Below, piece by piece: positions 29,276-39,049 of a stretch of 64,000 bases of DNA. Each line of letters starts with the position of its first letter. The stretch's first letter is position 1. A model generated the notes under the pieces. It did not search any database, was not told the DNA's origin, and saw nothing but the letters and a program-made list of their open reading frames with translations. The stretch is from assembly GCA_963780815.1 (NCBI GenBank), contig CAWADG010000004.1, forward strand, positions 310,001 to 374,000, given 5' to 3'. This stretch comes from VRUE01 sp963780815. Lineage in GTDB: Bacteria; Actinomycetota; Thermoleophilia; Solirubrobacterales; 70-9. The translations under genes and the position numbers were made by a program.

Positions 29276-31474
29276 ATGGACCATCCGACACCACAGATCG
29301 CTCGTAGGCGAAGGCTGCTCGCCGTCGCTGCGATCAGCGCCGTTGTCGCCCTGGTGGCAGCGATTTTCAGCCTCTGCCGAATCAGCCTGCTGCCACCGAA
29401 GATAACCATGCGGGAGCTCCAGACCGGTGCCGCCGTGACCCACATCCTGGTCGACCCGCCGAAGGATGAGAGGAGTCACGTCGGCGCCAACGAGTTCGAA
29501 ACGATGACGAGTCGCGCGAGCCTCGTCGGCCACGTGCTCGCAAGCCCACCGGTCCTCCACCGGATCGCCGCGCAGATGGGGATCGACCCCGGCGACCTCG
29601 CTGCCTCAACAGAGATCACGCACGGTGTGCCGTTGGCCCTGACCGAACCCAACGAGGAGCGCCGGGCGAACGAGATCCTCCTCTCCCACGATCCCTACCG
29701 CCTCGACATCCAGGCGCAGCCGACGCTGCCCATCCTCGACGTCTACGCGCAGGGACCGACCATGGCGAAGGCAAAGCAGCTCGCCGATACCACCGCCGGG
29801 GCCGGCAACGACTACATCCGCGTCCTTGCCAACCGCGATGGCTTCCCAGACGCCAACCGGGTCCAGCTGAAACCGCTCGGTTCCGCTGTCACCGGCCAGC
29901 TCGATCCGACGGCGCCGAAGAAAATATTCGTGCTCACCTTCCTGGTCATCTTCGGCGTGTGCTTCGGCATCTTCGTGATGATCGGCGCGGTCCGACGCGG
30001 CTGGATCCGCGCCGGGAGGGCTGGGCCGACAGCGCCGGGAATCGCTCCGCCGGCAGCCCTCAAGCCGCGAGCGGAAGAGGAGCCCGGCGGGAACTGGCCC
30101 CACACGACCAGAGCGCTGCCCTGGATCGTCGCCGCCTTCATCGCGATGCTCTGGCTGGTCCCCTTCAACGACATACAGCTTGCGATTTCGTTCCCTGTCG
30201 ACCTGAAGCTGGACCGGTTGGTGCTGCCGGTGATCATCCTCAGTTGGATCGTCGCGTTGGCCGTGGGCGGGCGCGGCTCCCCGCGCTGGAACTTCACTCC
30301 GATCCATGCGGCCTTTGCCGTCTTCGCCGCCGTAGCCGGCCTGAGCGTCGTGCTCAACGCCCCCTACCTCAACCAGACCCTCGAGCTCGGCCTGGCGGTG
30401 AAAAAGCTGGCGCTCCTCTGCGCCTATCTCTCGTTCTTCCTCGTCGTCGCCAGCGTCGTCCGCAAGGGAGAGATCCGCCCGTTCCTCAATTACATCCTCA
30501 TCCTCGCCGTGATCTGTGCAATCGGAGTGCTGGTGGAGTACCGCTTCGATTTCAACCCCTTCTACAGCTGGGCGGAAAAAGCGCTGCCCGGCACCTTCGA
30601 ATTCACCTCCAACGGGGCCAACGTCGTCGACGAGATCGGACGCACGATGGTGGTCGGTCCAGGCGATCAGGGCCTGGAGGTGGTTGCGATGCTTTCGATG
30701 GCGCTGCCGATCGCGATCGTCGGGTTGATGCAGTCGACGCGATGGCCGCGCCGCATCCTCTATGGCCTGGCAGTTTGTGTGCTGATCGGCGCGATGCTCT
30801 CGACCTATCGCAAGAGCGCGATCCTCGCGCCGATCACGGCCTGCCTCGTCCTCGCCTACTTCCGCCGCCGCGAGGTCCTCAAGCTCGCACCATTCGGCCT
30901 GATCGTGCTCATCGCGATGCCCATTCTCTCGCCCAATGCCCTCGGTTCGGTCATCGACCAATTCGCGCCGAACAGGCTTGGGGTTTCGACCGTCAGCGAC
31001 CGCATATCCGACTACAACGCGATCAGGCCGGACATTCTCTCCCACCCGGTCTTCGGCAGGGGCTTCGGCTCCTACGAACACACCACCTATCGGGTCCTCG
31101 ACAACGATCTGCTGACGCGCCTGGTCGAGTCGGGGATCGTCGGGCTCGTCGCCTTCCTCCTGATGGTGATCATGATCATCGCCGTCGCGGCGCCGATCAT
31201 CCGGTCGGGCGACCCCGCCCGTGCCTCCCCGGCTCTGGCGATCGCCGCCGCCGCCGCACCCTTCCTGATGCTCTCGGTGCTGTTCGACATCATGTCGTTC
31301 CCCCACGCCCCATACATCCTGCTCACCCTCGCCGGCCTGCTATCGGTCATCGCGGGAGGCGATACGCACGGCCAAACGGCAGCCGATCGCGACACGTCTG
31401 CCCTGCGCAACGCCGATCGCCTCGATACGCCTGAGGCCGAGGAAACGCCGCACTCGGTCCCGATCCCGGTCTGA
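29276..31474 (+). CDS. Fusion of a Wzz-like chain-length domain with an O-antigen polymerase/ligase (Wzy-like)
   Basis: 732 residues from the ATG at 29276. Residues 1-230 look like a polysaccharide co-polymerase: a membrane helix (LLAVAAISAVVALVAAIFSL), the motif THILVDPPK, YRLDIQAQPTLPILDVYA, LGSAVTG and a second helix (KIFVLTFLVIFGVCFGIFV). Residues 275-720 contain about ten further helices with a long external loop and the Wzy/WaaL-type segment HPVFGRGFGSYEH. The protein would both polymerise lipid-linked repeat units and set chain length at the membrane. The N-terminal region resembles the four separate Wzz-like proteins at 37.5-40.9 kb. The fusion reads without any frame break. Confidence 0.85.
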   Translation: MDHPTPQIARRRRLLAVAAISAVVALVAAIFSLCRISLLPPKITMRELQTGAAVTHILVDPPKDERSHVGANEFETMTSRASLVGHVLASPPVLHRIAAQMGIDPGDLAASTEITHGVPLALTEPNEERRANEILLSHDPYRLDIQAQPTLPILDVYAQGPTMAKAKQLADTTAGAGNDYIRVLANRDGFPDANRVQLKPLGSAVTGQLDPTAPKKIFVLTFLVIFGVCFGIFVMIGAVRRGWIRAGRAGPTAPGIAPPAALKPRAEEEPGGNWPHTTRALPWIVAAFIAMLWLVPFNDIQLAISFPVDLKLDRLVLPVIILSWIVALAVGGRGSPRWNFTPIHAAFAVFAAVAGLSVVLNAPYLNQTLELGLAVKKLALLCAYLSFFLVVASVVRKGEIRPFLNYILILAVICAIGVLVEYRFDFNPFYSWAEKALPGTFEFTSNGANVVDEIGRTMVVGPGDQGLEVVAMLSMALPIAIVGLMQSTRWPRRILYGLAVCVLIGAMLSTYRKSAILAPITACLVLAYFRRREVLKLAPFGLIVLIAMPILSPNALGSVIDQFAPNRLGVSTVSDRISDYNAIRPDILSHPVFGRGFGSYEHTTYRVLDNDLLTRLVESGIVGLVAFLLMVIMIIAVAAPIIRSGDPARASPALAIAAAAAPFLMLSVLFDIMSFPHAPYILLTLAGLLSVIAGGDTHGQTAADRDTSALRNADRLDTPEAEETPHSVPIPV

Positions 31475-31490
31475 TCGGAAGTTGCGAAAT

Positions 31491-32570
31491 GTGAGGAGCG
31501 TTGTTTGGCGTGTGAACGCATCTGGGTCCCCATCCTCGATTGAGGCGGTGGCGGAACGCCCCTTCGACGTCGAGATCAGCGCCCGGCCGCTCGTTTCGGT
31601 CCTCGCCTGGAGCAACGTGCCCGAGCGCTCGAGAGAGATCGCCTCGGCTCTGGGAGGTGAGTCGAAGTGCATCTACGACCTTCCGTTCGTGAATCCTCGA
31701 TCGACTCCCCTGCGCTACGCCGGAAGCGCGGTCGCGACCGTTCTGTATTTGCTCGCTCGTCGGCCGCGGGCAGTGATTGCCTCGAATCCCCCCGTGATCC
31801 CAGGGCTGATCGCCTATCTGTACGGCCGCATGACCGGTGCGCCGGTGGTCCTCGACAGCCATCCCTCGGCGTTTGGTTTCTACAAGAGCAAGAGATTCAT
31901 AAAGCTGATGATGCCGCTGCACCACTTCCTCATTCCGCGGGTGCAGGGCAACATCGTCGCGGTCGACGATCTGGTTGAAAGAGTTCAGCGACGCGGCGGG
32001 AAGGCCGTGATAGTCCATGAGGCTCCCCCGCTGTGGAAATCAACGCCGGCCCCGCCCCTTCGGAGCCGTCCGGCCGTGCTCTTCGTCTGCAGTTTCAATG
32101 TCGACGAACCCGTCGCGGCGGTGATCGATGCAGCGAGGCAGCTTCCCGATGTGGACATCGTGGTCACCGGCGATTTGCGGAAGGCCCCCCCACAATTGGT
32201 CGAGCGCGCGGCTCCCAACCTGAGCTTTGTGGGCTACCTGAATCAGTCCGCGTATCGGGACGCACTGGCAAATGCGGACATCGTCATGACCCTCACAAAC
32301 CGACCCGAGGCCGTGAACCGAGTCGCCAACGAGGCTGTCTTCGCCGGTCGGCCCCTCATCGTGAGTGATTGGCCCGCGCTCGAGAGATACTTTCCCTACG
32401 CCGTCCGAGCGTCAAATTCGGTGGATGGTGTGGTGGCCGGAATCAAGGGCGCACTGCAATCTCACGATGAGCTGAGGCTGAATGCCGAAATGGCGCTCGA
32501 GGAGCAGGAAAACCGCTGGGAGGCCCAACTTCGAAATCTTCAAAAGCTCCTGGGGAGTTCGCAGCCGTGA
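31491..32570 (+). CDS. Glycosyltransferase, GT4-like (GT-B fold)
   Basis: 359 residues. The GTG at 31491 has GGAAG nine bases upstream; a TTG at 31482 would sit directly on that RBS. The N-terminal domain includes AVIASNPPVIPGLIAYLYGR and the DSHPSAFGF loop. The C-terminal domain has VLFVCSFNVDEP, DIVVTGDLRKAP and FVGYLNQSAYRDALANADI, then NRVANEAVFAGRPLIVSDWP, the usual donor-binding region of GT4-like enzymes. It probably adds one sugar to the lipid-linked repeat unit on the cytoplasmic side. It follows the Wzz-Wzy gene by 16 bases, and its stop overlaps the next GTG. Confidence 0.85.
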   Translation: MRSVVWRVNASGSPSSIEAVAERPFDVEISARPLVSVLAWSNVPERSREIASALGGESKCIYDLPFVNPRSTPLRYAGSAVATVLYLLARRPRAVIASNPPVIPGLIAYLYGRMTGAPVVLDSHPSAFGFYKSKRFIKLMMPLHHFLIPRVQGNIVAVDDLVERVQRRGGKAVIVHEAPPLWKSTPAPPLRSRPAVLFVCSFNVDEPVAAVIDAARQLPDVDIVVTGDLRKAPPQLVERAAPNLSFVGYLNQSAYRDALANADIVMTLTNRPEAVNRVANEAVFAGRPLIVSDWPALERYFPYAVRASNSVDGVVAGIKGALQSHDELRLNAEMALEEQENRWEAQLRNLQKLLGSSQP

Positions 32571-33613
32571 GTCTGCGAACTGGAACCAGGGAGAGCTCTG
32601 AAGCCCGCCCTTCCGCGCTCGAGAATTGCACATCGGTGAGTGTGTCGGTCATCGTCGTCACCTGGAACAACGCGGAGGTCGTTCAGGACTGCCTCCGGAG
32701 CATCTTCGAGGAAGGCGGAAATGACATAGAGGCAATCGTCTGCGACAACGCGAGCAGCGATGCCACGGTCGAGATCGTCGAGAACGGGTTCCCCGATGCG
32801 ACGATCCTCCAAACCGGAGGCAACCTGGGCTTCTCGTCTGCGGTCAATCTCGGGATTCGCGAGGCTCGGGGCGAGCGGATCATGCTCCTGAACCCCGAGG
32901 CGAGCTTTTTCCCAGGCGCGCTTCGCCAACTGATCGACACGCTTGACGCCAATCCGAGCGCGGGCGCCGTCGGTCCATGCATAGTCGAGTCCGACGGGGC
33001 GGTGCAGCCGACCGCTGCGAGGCGGTTTCCATCGCCCTGGCTGGCGTTGGCTCAGCAGTTGGGGATTCGTCCGCTCCTCGAGAAGATCGGGCGGGGTGAG
33101 ACGCTTGCCGCCTCACTCGGTGACGAGATCGTCCCGGTGCCGTGTCTCAGCGGCGCAGCCCTGATGGTCTCGCGGTCAGTGCTCGAGACGGTCGGGAGCC
33201 TCGACGAGGCCCTACCCATGTACCTGGAGGATCTCGATTTTTGCGCTCGCATTGGACGGTCCGGCCTCGACCTTCTCTATGTGCCAAGCGCGGTCGTGCT
33301 TCATGACGGCGGGTACAGCTCCAGCCGCTCGCCTCGCCGCGATCTCCTCTACGCAATGGCGATGGGCCAGGCGCCCTGGATGTACCAGCGTCGCTTCCGT
33401 GGGGCCTGGTCAGCCCACGCCTACGCTGCCGCCATCGGCGTCGGCAGCCTCTTCCGCCTGATCCTGCTGGCGCCCCTGCTCTGCGTTGGCAAGATCAGCC
33501 GAAGGCCATCCGAGAGGTTCGTCGCCGTTGCCCATCGAGCCCGGGTGCTGCTGAACTGGGCTGTCGGCTCGAAGTCACGATTCCTGGCGAACGCTCGCTC
33601 GGCCTTCGCCTGA
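32567..33613 (+). CDS. Glycosyltransferase family 2 (rhamnosyltransferase-like)
   Basis: 348 residues from a GTG overlapping the preceding TGA. VSVIVVTWNNAEVVQDCLRS opens the GT-A nucleotide-binding fold, followed by CDNASSDAT, NLGFSSAVNLGIREA and the metal-binding LLNPEA (an N-P-E variant of DxD, common in WbbL-like enzymes). LSGAALMVSR and MYLEDLDFCARIG carry the catalytic acidic residues. It ends with a hydrophobic amphipathic region (LFRLILLAPLLCVG). It is likely a sugar-adding step of the same repeat unit. The gene converges with the next one, 7 bases apart. Confidence 0.9.
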   Translation: MSLRTGTRESSEARPSALENCTSVSVSVIVVTWNNAEVVQDCLRSIFEEGGNDIEAIVCDNASSDATVEIVENGFPDATILQTGGNLGFSSAVNLGIREARGERIMLLNPEASFFPGALRQLIDTLDANPSAGAVGPCIVESDGAVQPTAARRFPSPWLALAQQLGIRPLLEKIGRGETLAASLGDEIVPVPCLSGAALMVSRSVLETVGSLDEALPMYLEDLDFCARIGRSGLDLLYVPSAVVLHDGGYSSSRSPRRDLLYAMAMGQAPWMYQRRFRGAWSAHAYAAAIGVGSLFRLILLAPLLCVGKISRRPSERFVAVAHRARVLLNWAVGSKSRFLANARSAFA

Positions 33614-33620
33614 GAGCGTC

Positions 33621-34667
33621 TCAGCCGAATCGCTCGTAGAAGGCGAGCAGCTTCTCACGTTGGAGCTCGAGCGAGAACTGCTTCCGAATGTGCTCCCGAG
33701 CGCGCGCACCGGCCTCGCGAACGGCATCTGGCTGACGCTCATAGAGACTGAGCACCTCTGCCACCTCACGAGCGGCGGAGAGCACGTCACCGTCCTCCAC
33801 CGGGCTTGAGAACGAGGGGTCGAAGATATCCCGGCCGCCGAACCCGTGGAATCCAACGGCGTAACAGCCGGACGCCATCGCCTCGGCCGGCGGCAATCCA
33901 AATCCCTCCTTCTTGCCAAGGGCAAGGAAGATCGGTGACATGCGCAGTTTCGCGGCGGTCTCCTGCTCGGAGGCATCTTCGATGGTCACGACGTCCCAGC
34001 CGCGCAGGCGGTGACCGAGGAGCCGAAGGATCTGCCGGGCGTCTTCGGGGCGCTTGCGGGGCATCATCGCGATACGGCGGTCAGGCAGGTCCGACGAGGG
34101 GTGGAACACGTCCGGGTCGATCGCGCCCTCGACGATGGATATCTCTATGTCGGGGAAGGCGAACCGCAGGAAGTCTGCGCTGTCGCCTGAGACGGTCAGC
34201 ACAGCGTCGAACATGTCGTACGAGATCGGACGGGACGCCGGCACGTGGTCGAAGGTGAGGTAGGCGTTTTGGTTGAAGACCACGAGTCTTGGCTCTCGTG
34301 GCAGCCTGCTCAGGAACGGTCCATAGACCTCGGGGATCACAAGCACGTCGTCAGGCGAAAGCTGCACGGACGGGGCGCCAACGGTCCGGGTTGAGTGCTC
34401 GAACCACCGGCATGCGTAGCCGTCGCTGTGGTGCAGAACGGTCGCGCTTCGCCCGTGATCGTTGAGGATGTCGACGTGACGGTAGATGGCGCGGATCCCG
34501 CCACTGGGATCGGGATAATCCGGGCAGAGGTAGTAGATGGTGGGCACTGCGCTGCTGGCCTTGGTTTGTATTCTTGGTGGCCGCCGCCAGCGCAGGGACC
34601 GCTCGTCCGACAAGCGCCTGACGAGTTGAGGGATGCTCGGCAATCGTTTGCCGCTCGAAGGTGTCAC
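33621..34667 (-). CDS. Glycosyltransferase, GT4 family
   Basis: 348 residues from a GTG at 34667. PTIYYLCPDYPDPSGGIRAI is the acceptor-domain start of GT4 enzymes, and VLTVSGDSADFLR follows. The donor domain shows RRIAMMPRKRPEDARQI, the Glu-containing LGKKEGFGLPPAEAMASGCY (the E-x7-E motif of GT4) and FSLELQREKLLAFYERFG at the end. It is the last gene of a minus-strand run that starts at the acyltransferase at 41.5 kb and includes four Wzz-like proteins, a GT2 enzyme and the flippase. Its reading frame is intact. Confidence 0.9.
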   Translation of the reverse strand: MTPSSGKRLPSIPQLVRRLSDERSLRWRRPPRIQTKASSAVPTIYYLCPDYPDPSGGIRAIYRHVDILNDHGRSATVLHHSDGYACRWFEHSTRTVGAPSVQLSPDDVLVIPEVYGPFLSRLPREPRLVVFNQNAYLTFDHVPASRPISYDMFDAVLTVSGDSADFLRFAFPDIEISIVEGAIDPDVFHPSSDLPDRRIAMMPRKRPEDARQILRLLGHRLRGWDVVTIEDASEQETAAKLRMSPIFLALGKKEGFGLPPAEAMASGCYAVGFHGFGGRDIFDPSFSSPVEDGDVLSAAREVAEVLSLYERQPDAVREAGARAREHIRKQFSLELQREKLLAFYERFG

Positions 34668-34673
34668 CTCGCC

Positions 34674-36226
34674 CTACGACCCCGCAAGCACTGCTCGCCC
34701 CAAGCGGCCAACCGCAAGGCGACCCGGCAGTATGCGCCGGATTGCGGAGGCCAGGTCGCGTGCGGAGGCCGGGAACCACACTCGGAGGGCGATCAGATAG
34801 CTGACAGACCCGGCGATCCCGACCCCGGCCATTTGGATGAGTGCAGGCGCGTTGACGGTGGAGAGCCCCCAATCGGCGGGCGCAGCGGCTGCGACGAGCG
34901 CGATGCACGCGGTCGTCGCGGGCGCGAGGTCCTGCCAAAGCACCCGCATTGGGCTGCGAACAACACCGCGCAGGAGCACGACGTAGGCAACGATCAAGAA
35001 GATCCCGTGGACCACCGACCCCGCGAGCGCCACCGCGTCGAGGCCGAGGTGGGCCACGGCGAGCACCGCGCCGGCGTAGACGACGAAATGGGCGACGCCG
35101 TATCCGAGCAGCGCGCGGGCGCGGCCCTTGGCCATCAGCGCGGAGCCGCAGGCGTTGATCGCCATCGTTGCCGCGCCACCGAGCACGAGCGATCTGGGTC
35201 GGCACCACCGCCGGCTCCCAGACCGGGCCGAATAGCCAAGGGATGAGGACCGGCGCGAGAATCACGAGCATCACCAGCAGCGGGAAGACGACGACGGCCA
35301 GCAGCTGGACCATTCGCTGGCGCAGCGCCAGCAGCTCCTCGGTTCCCTCGGTGCGTGCGAGCACCGGGAACGCCGATCTGGGCCATCGCGACTGGCGACC
35401 TTGCCCTGATATTCGACCGCCAGCTGATAGCTCCGCCAGTAGAAGCCCGCCTGCGCCGGACCCAGCACGCCCCCGATGACCGCGTAGTCCCCGTTACGGA
35501 ACCCCGTCCAGGCGACAGTGGCGAGCGCCGCCGGGCCGCCGTAGGGCATCAGGTCGCGGACGGCGCTCGAACGCCAGCGCGGCAGCGGCACCGGCGCGAA
35601 GAACAGGGCCAAGACGACCGCTGACCGCCAGCCCGCCATGCTTCCGAAGACGAGCGCCGACGCATCGAGGCCGACGATCGCGAGCAAAGCATGGTAACAG
35701 CGCGAGTCGCGTTCAGCGAGAGTTCGATGATGCTGATCCGGCGGAAGTCGAGGTGGCGGCGCAGCACAGCCATCGGGAGCGAGTAGAGGGCTCCCAACAG
35801 GAAATAGGGCGTCGTCGCGATCGTCAGCCACTCCGTCTCTGGCCGAACGAGCGGCTCGACCGACAGAATCGCGAGGGGACCATGATACGCCGTCAGCACG
35901 AGACTGACGCGATGGTCAGCGCAAGGCCGCGCCTGCAGGTGCTCCCGGGTGACCTCCTCCCGCTGAACGAGCGCCCCGCCGACCCCTTCCATGGGCATCA
36001 TCAGCGCCAGCTCCTGGACGATCACGACGACCGCGAAGATTCCGAACGCGGCCGGCGGAAGCAGGCTCGCAAGCAAGACCATCGAGCCGAGCAGCAGGAC
36101 CTCGATCCCGACGCGCGCGTAGGCAACCCAGCGCAGCCCCCCCGCCGCGGCCTGGGTCAGATCGTCGGTGGAGCGGACGTCGGCCGAGTCGTCAGCCCGG
36201 GTCTCGGTCGGCGACCTATCGTCCAT
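34674..36226 (-). CDS. Wzx-like polysaccharide flippase (frameshifted)
   Basis: The ATG at 36226 opens a protein of about 517 codons once frame changes near 35925, 35690, 35385 and 35190 are bridged. Segments recognised in order are GLRWVAYARVGIEVLLLGSM, ELALMMPMEGVGGALVQRE, LPRWRSSAVRDLMPYGGPAA, FRNGDYAVIGGVLGPAQAGF, LLAVVVFPLLVMLVILAPVL with IPWLFG, and IRRILPGRLAVG near the end. About twelve hydrophobic helices and these motifs match the oligosaccharide flippases of the MOP superfamily, which move undecaprenyl-linked repeat units across the inner membrane. Confidence 0.85.
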
Positions 36227-36379
36227 GGCGTGACTCGATGACCCGGTCGACGGCGGGCGGGGCGGGACTCATAACGCGGTGTCATCTGCCTCAGATAAAC
36301 GCCCTGGCAGCACATGAGCTTCCGTCAGCAGTGACGGCCTCCGGCGCACGCCCGAAGACGCCCTGGGTTCGATCTACAT

Positions 36380-37504
36380 CTATATCCCGCGCGCATGCAA
36401 GCGCAGCCGGTTGTAGTGGGTGCGCAGTCGGTGCGCAGCTCCGGTGGCCAGGAACGGCGGAAACCACAGCGAGCGGCCGGCGCCCGATGCGCTGTCGCAG
36501 CCGAAGGCCCCGCCACTCGCGGAGACGGCATGCGTCTGGACATGTCTTCAGGGCGAAGTCGACGAACTCCTCGGCGGAGACCTCTCCGGGGTTGTCAACC
36601 CTGTCGCGATCGTAGGCGCGACTCGCTTGCCAGAGAGCCTGGCGGGCGAGGGTACGGGATATCGTGGCGTGGAGGTCGGCGGCGTCACGAAGCTGGCGCC
36701 CCGGGCCCGCGAAGAGCCGTCGAACGCGGCCCTCCGGTTGGTGAGCTCGGTTATCGGCCCAGTGCTGCTGCTGAGCATGGTGCGGGACATGCTGTCGGTA
36801 TGGATGCGGTACAGCGCCTGCGCGGCGCCCTTCACGTAGGCCACGCCCAGATCGCAGCGATCCGCAGCCACATGTTCACCTCGCTCATGTGACCGCCATC
36901 GAGATCGTAGGCACCGGCCTTCTGCTGGACCGACGTGCGGACCACAGCCTCCGGAGACGAAATGCAGCCATGGCCCGAGCGGCAGCGAAGGCGGTTCGCT
37001 TCACGGACAGATCTCTCGTCCCCCGCCATTTGCCGGCGGGCGGCAGCGGTGGGCGAATCCAACCCTCGGACGACCAGACCTTCGTCCCGCCCCAGCGCCC
37101 GCTGTCGACCGGCGGTCCTGATCGCTGGCAAACTGCACCGCACGCCCGTAGACGAATCCAACGCGCGGGTTCGACTCCATCACGCGGGTGGCCCGGGATA
37201 GCGACCCCGGCGTGAGCATGTCGTCGGCAGACAGGTCACGACATAGTCCCCGTCCGCCCACTCCAGGCCCTCGTTGGCCGGCTTTCGATCAGGCCGATGT
37301 TCCGCTCATGGCGGCGATATTCGACACGACCGTCATCCTCGGCGATGCGGCGCGCAACAGTCGGGGTGTCGTCAGGAGAGCAGTCGTCGATGATCAGGAT
37401 CCGGACCCGGACGCCTCCGGCCAGAACGCTGTCGACCAGGCGGGGAGGTAGTCCGCATACTCGTAACAGGGCACGATTACCTTGACAAGCGGCTTCATCT
37501 GCAT
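36380..37504 (-). CDS. Glycosyltransferase family 2 (heavily frameshifted)
   Basis: It starts at the ATG at 37504 (MQMKPLVKVIVPCYEYADYL) with an upstream GGGAG and ends at a TAG at 36380 (RLRTHYNRLRLHARGI). Between these, several frames must be joined: ILIIDDCSPDDTPTVARRI, YRRHERNIGLI, the metal site CLSADDMLTPGSLSRATRVM, PRVGFVYGRAVQF, YVKGAAQALYRIHTDSMS, RTLARQALWQASRAYDRDR and LRLRQRIGRRPL. The order and spacing are those of a GT-A GT2 enzyme of about 375 codons. This is the densest frameshift area outside the giant gene. If real, it would be a pseudogene. Confidence 0.78.
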
Positions 37505-37565
37505 TGGCTCTCCCTTAGGAAACGGCGAACGGCTGGGGTTCTTTCTGCAACGCCCGGCCCATTGA

Positions 37566-38316
37566 TCAGGACGCTGCGTCGGCGCCGAGCGTGTCGTTGC
37601 TGAGTCGCCAGCCTTTCCGCACCCGAACGGCGAACAGCATCATCGGTGCGGCGACTGCAAAGACCAGCGCAAAGACGAGTGGCGCCAACACCGGGCCGCC
37701 GCCGCGGCTGGTCGCCACCGGCTGCGCCCGTCCGAGTTGAACGAGTTAATCCGTGAATCCCGCGGAGCCGCCCTGGCTCCTGACCATCGCGGCCAGTTCG
37801 GGAATCGAGGCCACCGGCCGTGCGCCTGCCAGCTTCATCGCGGCACCCTGTGTCGGTGCCTCGGCATTGATGTCGATCACCGGCACGGTCGGATTCGCCA
37901 CGATTTCGAGGCGGTACTGCGGGGCTTTCGAAATGCCCTCGGCCTCCTGCAGGCCGCCGGCATCGCCGTACTCCGCGTTCAGTGGGGTGATGGTCGTGAT
38001 CGTGTTTGCCGCCACGCCGGCCCGGCTTGCGATCCGCTCGCGCGCGCCTACGGCGCCATCGCGTTGCTGATCAGCCGGGCCCGATTGATGAGCCCTTCGA
38101 GGTCATAGAGGTTCTGGCGCAGGTCGACGGTGCTCGACTGGGGAGTGTCGACGAGGACGTGCGTCACCGCCGCCGTTGTCAGCCCTGTGTACGGAGCCCG
38201 GTGGGAAAAGGCTGAATCCGCGCCACGCGACCGGCGGCAAGCAGGGCGAGCGCGAGCGCGAGCGCGAAACCGAGCTCGTGCTCCGAGAGCTCACGCATGT
38301 GCATTCCGAGACGCAT
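37566..38316 (-). CDS. Wzz-like chain-length determinant, copy A (frameshifted)
   Basis: It starts at the ATG at 38316 with GGGGGTGA upstream and ends at the TGA at 37566. Read across frame changes near 38200 and 38060 and near 37740, it shows MRLGMHMRELSEHELGFALA with a membrane helix, THVLVDTPQSS, YRLEIVANPTVPVIDINA, VQLGRAQPVA and a second helix (LAPLVFALVFAVAAPMMLF) followed by RVRKGW. The architecture is helix – periplasmic domain – helix, as in polysaccharide co-polymerases, without a tyrosine kinase. It is last of four adjacent paralogues. Confidence 0.82.
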
Positions 38317-38319
38317 TGC

Positions 38320-39049
38320 TCACCCCCAAGGATTCCTCGTGTATCGAGCCATTCGGCGCGGCCCGATTTGCGGCGACGAGCCATCCCGTCGAAGACGACA
38401 CAGCCCAGGCACCAGAGGATGAAGAACACCAGCCCGCCAATCACCGCTTTCGCCCTTCCACGCCCAGGGACGTTGATCTTCGTCAGCGGCCGTCCCAGCT
38501 GCTTGATCACCACGCTGCTGCCCCCACCCGGCGTGACCCGTGCAACGGCGGGGAGCGTCTCGACGGCGGCCCTGCCGAGCTTCAATGCTTCATCTCGATG
38601 CGGCGCATTGGCGTCGATCGAGATGATCGGAAGGCTGGGAGAGACCTCGACCGAAACGAGGTATGGCTGGATCGGCTTCGCCACCGTGGTCGCCTGTTCG
38701 GCGAGTGGAGTGATGACGGGTGGGGCGCAGCCGCGCCGGGGCCTGCAATCGCAAGCTGGGAGGGCTGCAACCCCGCCCTGCGGGCGATCACCGCCTTCGC
38801 GTCGTCGTCAGCGATCAGGCCCGCCAGCAACTGTGCCCTGGTGTAGATCGTGTCCGCTCCCCTGGCCTTGGCGTCGGCGACGAGAGACTTCGGGGTGTCG
38901 ATGAGAACCAGGGTCAGGGACGAGGCTGTCGGCGGGGCTCCGGCCCCCCGGTGGATTCCGGCGACCGTCACGGCGATCGCCAGCAGCGCACCGACGGCCA
39001 CGGCGATCCGTCGCCTCCAGAGCACTTGCGGCAGGGCGGCGAGGCCCAT
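38320..39049 (-). CDS. Wzz-like chain-length determinant, copy B (frameshifted)
   Basis: The ATG at 39049 directly follows the stop of copy C (TAG-ATG). The parts recognised are an N-terminal helix (RRRIAVAVGALLAIAVTVAG), LTLVLIDTPKSLV, then after a frame change near 38720 PYLVSVEVSPSLPIISIDAN, IKQLGRPLTK, and a helix (VIGGLVFFILWCLGCVVF). A further shift near the end would let it stop at the TGA at 38320, four bases before copy A. The conserved (L/I)VDTP motif, the central strand and LGR are shared with the other copies. Confidence 0.8.
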
